DNA of 64,000 nucleotides, taken from the NCBI RefSeq assembly GCF_963977235.1, contig NZ_CAXBOD010000003.1:172377-236376 (forward strand), in the 5' to 3' direction. The notes beneath the pieces are model-generated. The model saw nothing but the letters and a program-made list of their open reading frames with translations. It was not told where the DNA came from and made no database searches. A program made the translations under genes and the position numbers. Positions 8,460-19,869 of this stretch are shown here, piece by piece; within the stretch, counting starts at the first letter, position 1; every line of letters starts with the position of its first letter. This DNA is from Albimonas sp963977235. Its GTDB lineage: Bacteria > Pseudomonadota > Alphaproteobacteria > Rhodobacterales > Rhodobacteraceae.

Positions 8460-11400
8460 GCGGGGCTCCGCTCGGTCAGGCTGTCCAGAAGCGCGCGGGC
8501 GGAGTTGGAGCGCGGCCGCCACAGGCCGCGGTCGATCGCCTCCTGCAGGCGCTGGGCGATCTCGCGCAGGGCGGCGGGGTTGGCGTCCTCGATGAAGCTG
8601 CGGACGTCGTCGTCCTCCAGATAGGCGGCGTGGACCAGGTCGAAATGGTGGTCGCGCACCGCGTGGGTGGTGGCGGCGAAGGCGAACAGGTAGTCGACCG
8701 TCGCCGCGATCTCGAAGGCGCCCTTGTAGCCGTGGCGCTTCACGCCCGCGATCCACTTGGGGTTCACGGCGCGGGCGCGGACCACGCGGCCGATCTCCTC
8801 GTCCAGCGTGCGGATCACCGGCCGCTCGGGGCGGGAGTGGTCGGTGTGGTAGCTGACCGGCGCCTGGCCGCGCAGGGTCTCGACCGCCGCGGCGATGCCG
8901 CCCTCGAACTGGTAGTAGTCGTCGCTGTCGAGCAGGTCGTGCTCGCGGTTGTCCTGGTTCTGGACGGTGGCCTCGACCTGGGAGAGGCGGGTTTCGAGGT
9001 CCTGCCGGGCCGAGGCGCCCTCCTCCCCCGCGCCATAGGCATAGCCGCCCCACTCGAGATAGGCCTCGGCGAGGTCGGCGCGGGTCTTCCACAGCCGCTC
9101 GTCGATCATCGCCTGCAGGCCCGCGCCATAGGCGCCGGGCTTCGAGCCGAAGACGCGGCGGGCGGCGCGGGTCTCGCCGATCTCCTGCGCTTCGCGGCGG
9201 AAGCGGGCGGCGGCGGGGTTTTCGGCCTCCGGCTCGTCGAGGCGCATGACGGCGGCGGCCGCCGAGGCCACCAGGTCCACCTGCGCGGGAAAGGCGTCGC
9301 GGAAGAAGCCCGAGACGCGAAGGGTCACGTCCACCCGCGGCCGGCCGAGCGCGGTGGCCGGGATGATCTCGAACCCCGTCACCCGGCGCGAGGCGTCGTC
9401 CCACTGCGGCCGCACGCCCATCAGCGCCAGCGCCTGGGCGATGTCGTCGCCCCCGGTGCGCATGTTGGCCGTGCCCCAGGCGGTGACGGCCATGGTCCGG
9501 GGCCAGTCGCCCTGCTCCTGCACATGCCGGTCGATCAGCTCGCTTGCCGAGCGCCAGCCCAGCGCCCAGGCGGTGCGGGTGGGCACCGCGCGGCTGTCGA
9601 CCGAGAAGAAGTTGCGCCCCGTGGGCAGCACATCGAGCCGTCCGCGGGTCGGCGCCCCCGAGGGCCCCGGCGCCACGAACCGCCCCGAGAGCCCGGTCAG
9701 CAGCGCCCCCATCTCAGCCGGCCCGCAGGCGTCGAGCGTCGGCAGGATGCTCCCGCGCATCGCCTCCATCACGGCGCCCGAGGCGGATCCCGGCGCCTGC
9801 GCGCCCTCCAGCAGGGCGATGGCGAGCAGTTCCAGCCGCTCCACCGCGTCGCCCTGGGTGCGCCAGGGGTCCTCGGTGAGGGCGGCGAGGATCTCGGGGC
9901 GCGGGCCGTCCCACGGGGCCCCCATCGGACAATCGAGCGGGTCGAACCCCAGCCCCAGGTCGCCCGCCAGCGCCCGGATCAGCGAGGCGTCGGCCCCCTT
10001 GCCGTCACCCCTCGGCACGCGGGCGAGCGCGATGGCGAGGTCGCGGCGCAGGCGGCCCGTGGGGCTTTCGCCAAACACGTGGAGGCCGTCGCGGATCTGG
10101 CTCTCCTTCAGCTCGCACAGGTAGGCGTCGAGCTTCTGCAGACGGCTGTCGGCGTCGTCTCCCTCGGCCCCCACGTCGACGTCCAGCCCGGTGGCCGACA
10201 TCAGCGACAGGATCTCGGTCCTGAGGTGGTCGATGCGGCGGGGGTCGACGCCGGCGGCCTCGTAGTACTCGTCCACCAGCGCTTCCAGCGCCCGCAGGTC
10301 GCCGTAGGTCTCGGCGCGGGTCAGGGGCGGGGTCAGGTGGTCGACGATCACCGCCTGGGCGCGCCGCTTGGCCTGCGTGCCCTCGCCGGGGTCGTTGACG
10401 ATGAACGGGTAGAGGTGGGGGAGGGGGCCCAGCGCCGCCTCGGGGAAGTCCTCCGCCGCCAGCGCCACGGCCTTGCCGGGCAGCCACTCGAGGTTGCCGT
10501 GCTTGCCGAAGTGGACCAGCGCATGGGCGCCGAAGGCCTCGCGCAGCCAGATGTAGAAGGCGAGGTAGTTGTGCGGGGGCGCAAGGTCCGGGGCGTGGTA
10601 GGTCTCGTCGGGGTCGATGTTGTAGCCGCGGGCGGGCTGCACGCCGACGACGACGTTGCCGTAGCGCAGGATCGACAGGGCGAAGGCCGGTTCGGGGCTC
10701 GAAGCGGGGTCCGCGGCGCCGGCGTCGCGCGGGGCCGTCGAAGGGGAGGCGCCAGGGATCAGGAACGGGTCGGACTCGGGCGGGCCCCAGCGGGATTCGA
10801 CCGCGCGCCGGGCGGCTTCGGGCAGGCGGGCGTAGGCCGCGCGGTAGGCGCTCAGCGACAGGCGCTCGCCCCCCTGCCGCTCGGCCCGGTCGGTCAGCCA
10901 GTTGGTGGGGCCGGCGAGGATCCGGGCCATCAGCGCCTCGCCGTCCGCGGGGGCGTCTTCGACCGCGTAGCCCTCGGCCGCCAGCGCCCGCAGCGCCCCC
11001 ACCGTGCCGGCGGGGGTGTCGAGGCCGACGCCGTTGGCCAGCCGGCCGTCCTTGTTGGGGTAGTTGGCCAGCACCAGCGCCACGCGGCGGTCCCCGGCCT
11101 CGGCCCGGCGCAGGCGGGCCCAGTTGGCGGCGAGCGTCGCGACGAAGTCGATGCGATCCGCCTTGGGGCGGAAGGCGGCGATGGGGCACTGGGTGTCGGG
11201 GTCGAACCAGGTTTCGCCCTTGAAGGCGATGGCGCGGGTCAGGATGCGGCCGTCGATCTCCGGCAGCGCCACGTTCATGGCGATGTCGCGGGCCGAGAGG
11301 CCGCGCGCCGCCTCTGCCCAGGCCGCCTCGGAGCCCGCCGAGAGCACCGCCTGCAACACCGGCGCGCCGCTGCGGTCCAGCACGGTGCCCGCGCCCGGAG

Positions 11401-12195
11401 CATCGGGAGAGCCGACGGCGAAGCTGGTGCAGTTGATCACCACGTCGGGGGGCGTCTGCGCGAAGATCGCCTCGACCGTCGCGGCCGAGACCGGGTCCTT
11501 GAGGGACGCCACGAAGATCGGCAGCGGGTTGAGCCCGCGCGCCGAGAGCGCTTCGCACAGCGCCTCGACGGGCGCGAGGCCGGCGCCCTGAACCAGCGCG
11601 CGGTAGACGGTGACGGCCGCCACCGGCGCCCCGGCCCGCCACGCCGCCCGCGGCGCCCCGATCAGGCCCGCGCGCAACAGCGGACGGGCGGCCTCGGGGC
11701 GCTCGGTCCCCTCGAGCATGGCGCGGGTCAGGGCGAGGAAGCCGCGCGCGTTTTCCGGCCCGCCTTCGACGCAATAGGACCACAGGGCGGCGTAGTCCTC
11801 CTCGTCGACCGTAGAGAGGCGGGCCAGAGTCTCGTCGGGCTTGTCGTCGCCGGGCAGCGCCGCGAAGGGCACGCCCGCGGCATGCAGGCGGGCGGCGAAC
11901 TGCTCGAGCCCGTAGCGCCAGTAGGCGGCGCCCCCCAGCACGCGCGCCACCACCAGTCGCGAGCGCGTCGCCGTGCGGTCGAGGTAAAGATCGACCGAGT
12001 AGGGATGCGCCAGCCAGTTGAGATGCGCCAGCCGCAGCGAGGGCGCGTCGACCCCCAGCCCCCGCCGCGCCTCCGACAGCGCCGCCAGCTCGGTGTCGGC
12101 GGCGCTGACGAAGATGAGGTCCGCGGGATCCTGGGCGGGGTCGACCGGCTCGGTCCCGTCGGAGATCTCTCCCGGCGTCGCGGCGAGCAGGTGCA

Positions 12196-12196
<1 letters not shown>
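8456..12196 (-). CDS. cobN: Cobaltochelatase subunit CobN
   Basis: This 1246-residue large subunit of the aerobic ATP-dependent cobaltochelatase inserts cobalt into hydrogenobyrinic acid a,c-diamide together with CobS and the chelatase CobT, neither seen here. Length and motifs fit the CobN/Mg-chelatase ChlH family: PNKDGRLANGVGLDTP near residue 380, HFGKHGNLEWLPGK in the middle, MRTGGDDIAQALALMGV in the last third, and PKWIAGVKRHGYKGAFEIAA near the end. The ATG overlaps the cobW stop (TGATG at 12194-12198), indicating coupled translation. Confidence 0.97.
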
Positions 12197-13293
<1,097 letters not shown>

Positions 13294-13393
13294 GGGGGTC
13301 TCCCGTAAGCGAAGCGGCGCGGCGGGTGCAGGGCCCGCCGCGCGCGTCATGGGGTCAGGAGGGCGGCCCGGGGGCCGCGGCAGCGAGGCGGGG

Positions 13394-14071
13394 TCAGGCG
13401 GCCGAGTACAGGCGCGGCGTGACCAGGCCGGACTGCGCCAGCCCGCGCGCGCCCTTGGCCGCGCCCAGCACCGCGAGATCGACCAGCGGCTCGATCAGCA
13501 CCACCAGCAGGTAGGCCCCGCCAAAGGTGGCGACCGCCGTCAGGTTGGTCGCGGCGAACCCGTCGCCATACAGCGCCCAGAACGCCACCCAGGCCACCAC
13601 GCCGCCCTGGAAGGCCAGCGACAGCGCGAAGGCCTGGCTGTAGCGCAGGTCGACATAGGCGGTGCCGGGCGCGATCAGCTTCTTCGCGGCGTAGCTCAGC
13701 ACGAACAGAGGCGCGAGCAGCGAGGTCACGTTCATGCCGTACTGCGGCAGGTCGAATGGCGCGAACAGCAGCCCCTGGATGGCGAGGCCGGCGGCGAGCC
13801 CGATGGCGGTCGGCGCGGCGCCCAGCACCAGGAACAGGGTCGAGCCCAGAATGAAATGCACCTCCGAGACGCCCACCGGGTAGTGCGGCAGAACCTCGAA
13901 GAACACGAACACCAGCGCGGTGGCGATGACCGAGCGCAGGGCCAGCGAGACAAGCCCGCGCTCGCGCAGGGTCTCCCAGGCCATCTTGGCGCCGACGACG
14001 GCGCAGCCGGCCGCGGTGACGTAGGAAAGGGCGAGCTTCGCGCCGGTGACGACGCCGGGTTCGATATGCAT
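13394..14071 (-). CDS. CbiM-like energy-coupling-factor permease, probable cobalt uptake
   Basis: This 225-residue polytopic membrane protein of the CbiM/NikM type starts Met-His-Ile, the N-terminal element known to coordinate metal in that family. About six hydrophobic segments are visible, with the conserved stretch PHYPVGVSEVHFILGSTL and DLPQYGMNVTSLL. AGGAGG lies 7 bases before the ATG. It is the first gene after the cobalamin riboswitch. No cbiN, cbiQ or cbiO is nearby, so it works alone or with energising subunits encoded elsewhere. Cobalt is inferred from context; nickel is not excluded. Confidence 0.8.
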   Translation of the reverse strand: MHIEPGVVTGAKLALSYVTAAGCAVVGAKMAWETLRERGLVSLALRSVIATALVFVFFEVLPHYPVGVSEVHFILGSTLFLVLGAAPTAIGLAAGLAIQGLLFAPFDLPQYGMNVTSLLAPLFVLSYAAKKLIAPGTAYVDLRYSQAFALSLAFQGGVVAWVAFWALYGDGFAATNLTAVATFGGAYLLVVLIEPLVDLAVLGAAKGARGLAQSGLVTPRLYSAA

Positions 14072-14123
14072 GGTCGGTCCTCCTGTCCCGTCACACCCGA
14101 CGGGCTGGGGTTTCAACGGACGC

Positions 14124-14330
14124 GTGGCAGGTCTCCTGGCTCGCGGCTTCGGGAGGTCTCCCTCCCACGCCCGCCCCGCCTTCCCGTCTCCGGTGGCCGT
14201 GGGGCGCGCTCGCCGCATACAGTCGCGGGGGCGGCTGCGGCTTCGGGCCCCCGACGTGGGTCGGCCCTGTCCGCATTCCCGTTTTCATCCCGGGCCGCCC
14301 TGGAGGGCCGCCCATCGGAACCATGCGCTT
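14124..14330 (-). promoter_or_regulatory. Cobalamin (B12) riboswitch
   Basis: On the minus strand the B12 box AGCCAGGAGACCTGCC is at 14126-14141. Upstream elements in the right order are GGTTCCGATGGGCGGCC (near 14307-14323), GATGAAAACGGGAATGCGG and GCCGCCCCCGCGACTGTATG. These match the conserved core of the cobalamin aptamer. The element ends about 53 bases before the CbiM-like gene and should repress the downstream cbiM-cobW-cobN-cobO-cobQ operon when adenosylcobalamin is plentiful. The outer boundaries are approximate. Confidence 0.93.
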
Positions 14331-14390
14331 GCTGCAGGTTTCGTCTCCCGCCGTCCCGCTGTCAAGCAAAGCGGGGGGCAAGGCGGGGGC

Positions 14391-15353
14391 TCAGGTCTTG
14401 GTGGCGATGGCGGGGGGGAGGGTGGCGCGCTTTGCGGCCAGCCGCTCGCGGTGGGCGATGTAGGTGGCCGAGGCCACGACGATGCCCCCGCCCAGGATCA
14501 CCCAGGGGTCGATCGGCTCGCCGAAGGCGACGATGCCGAGCAGGGTCGCCCAGACCAGCTGCAGGAACTGCACCGGCTGGGTGACGGTGATCGGCGCGCA
14601 CTGGAAGGCCTTGGTCATGGTCCAGTGACCGGCGGTGGCGAAGACCGCGCACAGGCTCAGCCAGGCGATCATGTTCCAGCTGGGCGGGACCCAGACCGCG
14701 AAGGCGGCCGGGGCCAGCGCGATGGTGGTGAACAGCGACAGCATGCCCACGATCACGGTCGGATCCTGGGCCCGCGTCAGCCCCTTGGCGATCAGGAACG
14801 AGGCCGCAAAGCACGGCGCCGCGCCCAGCTGCGCGAGCTGGCCCAGCTTGATCTCCTCGAACCCCGGCCGCAGGATCACCAGCGCGCCCAGGATGCCGGC
14901 GCCGATGGCCAGCATCCGGTGCAGCTGCAGCTTCTCGCCCAGGAACACCGCCGCGCCCACGGCCACGAAGATCGGCGCCACGTAGCTCAGCGCCGTGACC
15001 TCGGCCATGGGGATGTGGGCCATGGCGTAGAACCACAGCATCACGCCGACCGAGTGCACCACCCCGCGCGAGGCGAAGAACGCCCAGGCCCGGCGGGTGG
15101 GCGGCTTGCGCAGCATCGGGCGCAGCAGCGGCAGGATCAGCAGCACGCCCACGCCATAGCGGATGAAGGCGGTCTCGACCGCGGGGGCGGCGGCGCCGAC
15201 ATGGCGCACGATGCCGGTGACGCAGACGAACAGCAGCGTTGTGACCACCATCCAGCCGATGCCGGACAAGACCTTGCGCCGTTCCGCCTCGGCCGCCTCG
15301 GCCTCCTCGGCCAGAGCTCGGGCCTGCGCGGTCTCCGCGAGGGCATGCGCCAT
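14391..15353 (-). CDS. DMT-superfamily (EamA) transporter
   Basis: This 320-residue inner-membrane protein has about ten transmembrane helices arranged as two EamA repeats, each with the usual pattern (ALSYVAPIFVAVGAAVFLGE in the first; QPVQFLQLVWATLLG in the second). A 35-residue Ala/Glu-rich cytoplasmic N-terminus precedes the first helix. The substrate cannot be told from the sequence; metabolite export is usual for the family. It stands between the riboswitch and a strong hairpin behind phaB, so it is probably its own transcription unit. Confidence 0.88.
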   Translation of the reverse strand: MAHALAETAQARALAEEAEAAEAERRKVLSGIGWMVVTTLLFVCVTGIVRHVGAAAPAVETAFIRYGVGVLLILPLLRPMLRKPPTRRAWAFFASRGVVHSVGVMLWFYAMAHIPMAEVTALSYVAPIFVAVGAAVFLGEKLQLHRMLAIGAGILGALVILRPGFEEIKLGQLAQLGAAPCFAASFLIAKGLTRAQDPTVIVGMLSLFTTIALAPAAFAVWVPPSWNMIAWLSLCAVFATAGHWTMTKAFQCAPITVTQPVQFLQLVWATLLGIVAFGEPIDPWVILGGGIVVASATYIAHRERLAAKRATLPPAIATKT

Positions 15354-15515
15354 GGAGCGGTCGAACCTCCCTTGTGGTCCCGCCTCTCGCGGTCGATCCA
15401 CGGGGACCGACGGGCGGGTTCGCCTCCCTTGATAATTCGGAACCCTTGCTTTTTCCAAGGGTCGATGACCGGTCGGCCGGAAAGTATCGGAGCGCGGCGC
15501 GCCTCCGGCACGCGA

Positions 15516-15593
15516 ACGCCCGGCCGCGTCCCCGCGGCCGGGCGTGTCCGTTGCCGGATCGCGGAGCGGCGCCGGCGGGGCGCCCGCTCCGCG
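15516..15593 (-). terminator. Two adjacent GC-rich hairpins behind phaB
   Basis: A perfect 13-bp stem (15516-15528 with 15533-15545, loop TCCC) and a perfect 10-bp stem (15560-15569 with 15584-15593) lie between the phaB stop and the DMT transporter. They are placed to end the phaA-phaB transcript. No T-tract follows, which is common in very GC-rich genomes. Confidence 0.6.
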
Positions 15594-15598
15594 GCGCG

Positions 15599-16321
15599 TC
15601 AGCTCATGAACTGGCCGCCGTTGGCCGAGATCGTCGAGCCGGTGACGAAGCCCGCGTCGTCGGAGGCGAGGAAGGCCACGCAGCGCGCGATCTCCTCGGG
15701 CTCGCCGAGGCGGCCGACGGGGATCTGGGCGATGATCGATTCGCGCACCTTCTCGGGCACCGCCATCACCATGTCGGTGCCGATGTAGCCCGGGCAGACC
15801 GTGTTCACGGTGATGCCGGCGCGCGCGCCCTCCTGCGCCAGCGCCTTGGTGAAGCCCAGGTCGCCGGCCTTGGCGGCCGAGTAGTTGGCCTGGCCCGCCT
15901 GGCCCTTCTGGCCGTTGATCGAAGAGATGTTGATCACCCGGCCGAACTTGCGCTCGCGCATGCCGGGCCAGACCTGGTGGGTCATGTTGAACAGGCCCGT
16001 CAGGTTGGTGTCGATCACCGCCTTCCACATGTCGGGCGTCATGCGGTGGAACATGCCGTCGCGGGTGATGCCGGCGTTGTTGACCAGCACGTCGACGGGG
16101 CCGAGGTCGGCCTCGATCTTCTCGATCCCCGCCTTGCAGTCGTCGTAGTCGGCCACCGACCATTTGTAGACCGGGATCCCGGTCTCCTTCTTGAACGCCT
16201 CGGCCGCCTCGTCGTTGCCGGCGTAGTTCGCCGCAACCGAGTAGCCCGCCGCCTTCAGCGCGATCGAGATCGCCGCGCCGATGCCGCGGCTGCCGCCGGT
16301 GACCACCGCCACACGTGCCAT
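15599..16321 (-). CDS. phaB: Acetoacetyl-CoA reductase
   Basis: This 240-residue short-chain dehydrogenase reduces acetoacetyl-CoA to (R)-3-hydroxybutyryl-CoA with NADPH, supplying monomer for polyhydroxybutyrate. It has the cofactor motif TGGSRGIG at the N-terminus, NNAG, the catalytic serine in INISSINGQKGQ and the YSAAK motif. Overall it is close to PhaB/FabG-like reductases specific for PHB (KSVADYDDCKAG region). It follows phaA and a lipoprotein gene on the same strand. Confidence 0.94.
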   Translation of the reverse strand: MARVAVVTGGSRGIGAAISIALKAAGYSVAANYAGNDEAAEAFKKETGIPVYKWSVADYDDCKAGIEKIEADLGPVDVLVNNAGITRDGMFHRMTPDMWKAVIDTNLTGLFNMTHQVWPGMRERKFGRVINISSINGQKGQAGQANYSAAKAGDLGFTKALAQEGARAGITVNTVCPGYIGTDMVMAVPEKVRESIIAQIPVGRLGEPEEIARCVAFLASDDAGFVTGSTISANGGQFMS

Positions 16322-16445
16322 GGGATTTTCCTCCAGTCCGTCCTGTCCATCCGCGGCGGTCTGCGCCGACGCGGAACCCGGGCGTATCCCGGGGCGCTCG
16401 CCCCGCCCGACGCTTCGGCCGCCGGGGCGCTCACCTAGACCCCAA

Positions 16446-16455
16446 TGCGCAACAT
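16446..16455. promoter_or_regulatory. Candidate PhaR site before phaB
   Basis: TGCGCAACAT lies about 125 bases upstream of the phaB start and shares GCGCAACAT with the region upstream of phaA. A palindrome CGCAGCGCTGCG at 16500-16511 is close by. PhaR proteins of related bacteria bind TGC/GCA-rich dyads; the assignment here is inferred from shared sequence and position only. Confidence 0.3.
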
Positions 16456-16522
16456 TCTTCAAGGCGCAGGGGATGAAAGCGCAGGAATATTTCGCCGCAC
16501 GCAGCGCTGCGGCGCTCCTGCC

Positions 16523-17056
16523 TCAGTAGCGTCCCAGCCGCGCCGCGCCGGTGGCCAGCGCCTTGCCGTCGGGGCCCAGAGCCGTGAGCTCGGCCGAATA
16601 GATGTTGCCCCGCCGGTTCGAGCAGGGGCCGATGTAGCCCGGCTGGTCGAAGACGCCGGTGGCGCGCGTGTCCTTCACGACCCGCGCCCCCTCGACGCCC
16701 AGCGCACGGACGCCGCCGGGGACCGAAGCGAGCGTCGCCGTCGCGCCCCCGTCATGGGCGTAGCCGATCACGCCGTGGCCGCCGTCGTAGGACAGGGGCC
16801 GGTAGCTCTCGTCGTTGAACTCGACCTGGATCTCGGCCGTGCCCTCGGGGATGCCCGAGACGACCATCGCGGGCGTCGCGCCCCGCCCGCCCTGCTGGGT
16901 GCAGATGCCGGCTTCCGGCACCGCGCCGCCGGTCCAGGCGGGGTCGGCGAAGGCGACCTCCAGCTTCGGCAGCGCGGCGGTGGCGTCGTTCGCGCCCTGG
17001 CACCCTGCGAGCAGCATCAGGCCCGCGCCCGCGGCGATGAGTTTCCCCGTCTTCAT
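16523..17056 (-). CDS. Putative lipoprotein
   Basis: This 177-residue exported protein has a type II signal peptide with lipobox LLAGC at about residues 16-20. The rest is a soluble domain. The segment GYIGPCSNRRGNIYSAELTA is reminiscent of the C-terminal part of PEBP-family proteins, but the match is weak and I do not assign that function. It lies between phaA and phaB on the same strand and may simply ride in the operon. Confidence 0.72.
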   Translation of the reverse strand: MKTGKLIAAGAGLMLLAGCQGANDATAALPKLEVAFADPAWTGGAVPEAGICTQQGGRGATPAMVVSGIPEGTAEIQVEFNDESYRPLSYDGGHGVIGYAHDGGATATLASVPGGVRALGVEGARVVKDTRATGVFDQPGYIGPCSNRRGNIYSAELTALGPDGKALATGAARLGRY

Positions 17057-17151
17057 GTCCCCTCCCGGTCATGTCGTCTCTGGATCGTGGCGGCGCGCCG
17101 CGCGGGGGAGGCTCCCTCCCCCCGCGCGGCCGCCTGTTCAGGTCGTGGAGC

Positions 17152-18327
17152 TCAGTCCCGCTCGACGCAGACCGCGACGCCCATGCCGCCGCCGATGCAC
17201 AGCGTGGCGAGGCCCTTCTTCACGCCGCGCTTCTCCATCTCGTAGAGCAGCGTGGTCAGGACCCGGGCGCCCGAGGCGCCGATCGGGTGGCCGATGGCGA
17301 TCGCGCCGCCGTTGACGTTCACGATCGAGGGATCCCAGCCCATGTCCTTGTTCACGGCGCAGGCCTGGGCGGCGAACGCCTCGTTGGCCTCGATCAGCTC
17401 CAGGTCCTCGACCTTCCAGCCGGCCTTGGCCAGCGCCTTGCGCGAGGCGTGGACCGGGCCCATGCCCATGATCTTGGGATCGAGGCCGGCGGTCGCGTAG
17501 CCCGCGATCCGCGCCAGCGGCTTCACGCCCTTGGAGGAGGCCGCGGCCGCCTTCATCAGCACGATCGCCGCCGCGCCGTCGTTGATGCCGCTCGCGTTCG
17601 CCGCCGTCACCGAGCCGTCCTTCTTGAAGGCCGGGCGCAGCTTGCTCATCGCCTCCATCGAGGCGCCGTGGCGGATGTACTCGTCGGCGTCGACCACCAC
17701 CTCGCCCTTGCGGGTCTTGATGGTGACGGGCGTGATCTCGTCGGCGAAGCGGCCGGCCTTCTGCGCCGCCTCGGCCTTGTTCTGCGAGGCGACGGCGAAC
17801 TCGTCCTGCATGTCGCGGCTGATCTGCCAGCCCTCGGCCACGTTCTCGGCGGTGATGCCCATGTGGTAGCCGTTGAAGGCGTCCCAGAGCCCGTCCTTGA
17901 TCATCAGATCGACGAACTGCATGTCGCCCATCTTCTTGCCCGAGCGCAGGTGGGCGGCGTGGGGGGAGAGGCTCATGCTCTCCTGCCCGCCGGCCACCAC
18001 CACGTCGGCGTCGCCCAGGAGGATGTGCTGCGCGCCCAGCGCCACCGTGCGCAGGCCCGAGCCGCAGACCTGGTTGACGACCCAGGCCGCGCTCTCCTGC
18101 GGGAGGCCGGCGGCGATATGGGCCTGGCGGGCGGGGTTCATGCCCTGTCCGGCGGTCAGCACCTGGCCCAGGATGGTCTCGGAGACCTCCGAGGCCTCGA
18201 CCCCGGCGCGCGACAGCGCCGCCTTGATGGCCGTCGCGCCCAGCTCATGAGCGGGAACGTCGGCGAAGGCGCCGTTGAAGGCGCCCACGGCCGTGCGGGC
18301 CGCGCCCGCGATCACCACGTCCGTCAT
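17152..18327 (-). CDS. phaA: Acetyl-CoA acetyltransferase (beta-ketothiolase)
   Basis: This 391-residue biosynthetic thiolase condenses two acetyl-CoA to acetoacetyl-CoA, the first PHB step. The nucleophile Cys is in VNQVCGSGLRTV (near residue 89), the His in GGAIAIGHPIGASGAR, and the second Cys in TLCIGGGMGVA. The start ATG is at 18325-18327. The upstream region holds a GTTGC-N3-GCAAC dyad that may be a PhaR site. Confidence 0.96.
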   Translation of the reverse strand: MTDVVIAGAARTAVGAFNGAFADVPAHELGATAIKAALSRAGVEASEVSETILGQVLTAGQGMNPARQAHIAAGLPQESAAWVVNQVCGSGLRTVALGAQHILLGDADVVVAGGQESMSLSPHAAHLRSGKKMGDMQFVDLMIKDGLWDAFNGYHMGITAENVAEGWQISRDMQDEFAVASQNKAEAAQKAGRFADEITPVTIKTRKGEVVVDADEYIRHGASMEAMSKLRPAFKKDGSVTAANASGINDGAAAIVLMKAAAASSKGVKPLARIAGYATAGLDPKIMGMGPVHASRKALAKAGWKVEDLELIEANEAFAAQACAVNKDMGWDPSIVNVNGGAIAIGHPIGASGARVLTTLLYEMEKRGVKKGLATLCIGGGMGVAVCVERD

Positions 18328-18422
18328 AGAAGTCTTCCTCCGCGTCTGGGTCCGCGCCGAGGCGCGGGCCGGATGTCCGGGCTTGCGCGCGCCCAGGGCG
18401 CGGCGAACCCGCCGATCTCTTG

Positions 18423-18435
18423 TTGCAGCGCAACA
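18423..18435. promoter_or_regulatory. Candidate PhaR operator upstream of phaA
   Basis: GTTGCAGCGCAAC is a perfect 5-bp-arm dyad with a 3-base spacer, about 96 bases before the phaA start. Its form resembles the CTGC-N3-GCAG type elements described for PhaR of Paracoccus. It is one of three TTGC/GCAA-type elements in PHA control regions of this window. Confidence 0.4.
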
Positions 18436-18593
18436 TATCCGCGCGCGCCGAGAAGTCGACCTTGCGATTGACGCTGCGGCGACTTGCCCGCTCGGTTTCC
18501 CTCGCAACGTAGTGCCTCGGGCGCGGCCGCGAAAGCGTCGTGGCATGGGGCGCCCCCACGGAACCGCCTTGCCGGCGCGGGCTGGCCCCGACC

Positions 18594-19799
18594 TCAGTCC
18601 TCTTCGAGGAAGCGGGCGAGCGGGGCCCAGACGTCGGCCTCCGCGCGCGAGCCGATGATCATGCCCACATGACCGGTGCGCGGGCGGCGCAGGCGGGCGC
18701 CGGGGATGGCGCGGGGCAGCGCCTCGGCGCAACCGGGCGGGGCGATCCGGTCGGAGGGGGCGCAGAAGGCCAGCGTCGGGGCCTCGACCGCCTCGGGCAC
18801 CACCGGCTCGGCGTCCAGGATCCACTCGCCCGTCGCGGTGCGGTTGCGCATGTACCAGTCGACCGCAATCTCGGCCGCAGCCGGGGCGGCCAGCGTCACC
18901 CCGTCGTTCAGCCAGTCCTCGGTCGCCACGAACAGCTCGGCCGACAGCCCCTCCGGCTGACGGGCGAAGCGGCGAAACTTGCGCAGCGCCAGCGTCGGGT
19001 CGAGCGCGGCGAACAGCGTCTGCAGGGCGTCCACCGGCACCGCGCCCAGCGCCTCGCCCACCGCCAGCACCCGCGCCCGGACCGAGGCCGCATCCTCGCG
19101 CGCGGCCAGCGAGGCGATCACCTCTCCAAGCCCCTGCAGGCGCGAGAAATCCCAGGGCGAGCCGATCAGCGCCAGCCGTCCGCACAGATCCGGCCGCCGG
19201 GCCGCGAGCGCGGTCGCGAAGGCGCCCCCCATGCAATAGCCGAGCTGCGCCGGCGGGCCCTGCCCGGCCTCCTTCGCCAGCGCCGCGGCCGCCTCCGCCG
19301 CCGGCAGCATCCGGGCGCGGAAATAGTCGGAGAGGTCGAACCGCGCCTCCCCCGGTCCCGGCAGCCCCCAGTCGAGCAGCAGCGGCCGCATGCCCTGCGT
19401 CGCAAGCCAGCGCATCAGCGAGCGGGCGGGATGCAGGTCGAGGATATAGGCGCGGTTGACGAGCGAGGGCGTGGCCACCACCACCGGCCCCCGGGCGCCC
19501 GGGGCCCCATAGTCCAGAAGCCGCGCGGCGCCGTCGCTCCACACCACGGGCGGATCGGGCAGCGTGCGGCGCAGGGGATGGGCCTGGTAGCGCTCGATCC
19601 CCTCGATCATCTCGCGCAGGCGACGGCCGGCCTCGGCCGCGACGGCGAAGGGGGCCGCGTCGCCGGCCTCGGACAGGCCCTTGCCCGAGGCGCGCCCCTC
19701 GGGCCGCAGCTCAGGCATCCAGGGAAAGCGCGCGTCCTCGGCCAGCGCCTGCAGCGAGATCGCCTGGCTGTAGTTCGCCGCCGCCGCCGCGAGGTGCAT
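18594..19799 (-). CDS. Short PhaC-type polyhydroxyalkanoate synthase / alpha/beta hydrolase
   Basis: This 401-residue alpha/beta-fold protein has a cysteine lipase-box (GYCMGG), an Asp in FCAPSDRIAPP and a His in RTGHVGMIIG, the C-D-H triad order of PHA synthases. VVVATPSLVNRAYILDL and LLDWGLPGPGEARFDLSDY are PhaC-like. It is much shorter than class I PhaC (about 600 residues) and nearer to class III catalytic subunits. ATG 19797-19799 was chosen; the frame stays open upstream and a non-ATG start is possible. A diverged depolymerase-like hydrolase is the alternative, but the Cys nucleophile favours a synthase. Confidence 0.8.
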   Translation of the reverse strand: MHLAAAAANYSQAISLQALAEDARFPWMPELRPEGRASGKGLSEAGDAAPFAVAAEAGRRLREMIEGIERYQAHPLRRTLPDPPVVWSDGAARLLDYGAPGARGPVVVATPSLVNRAYILDLHPARSLMRWLATQGMRPLLLDWGLPGPGEARFDLSDYFRARMLPAAEAAAALAKEAGQGPPAQLGYCMGGAFATALAARRPDLCGRLALIGSPWDFSRLQGLGEVIASLAAREDAASVRARVLAVGEALGAVPVDALQTLFAALDPTLALRKFRRFARQPEGLSAELFVATEDWLNDGVTLAAPAAAEIAVDWYMRNRTATGEWILDAEPVVPEAVEAPTLAFCAPSDRIAPPGCAEALPRAIPGARLRRPRTGHVGMIIGSRAEADVWAPLARFLEED

Positions 19800-19869
19800 C
19801 AGCAGGGGCGAGGGGTGGCCGCGTCGGTCGGGGGGGGCGGACGATTCGGCCTCGGGCGGCCGCGTCGTC

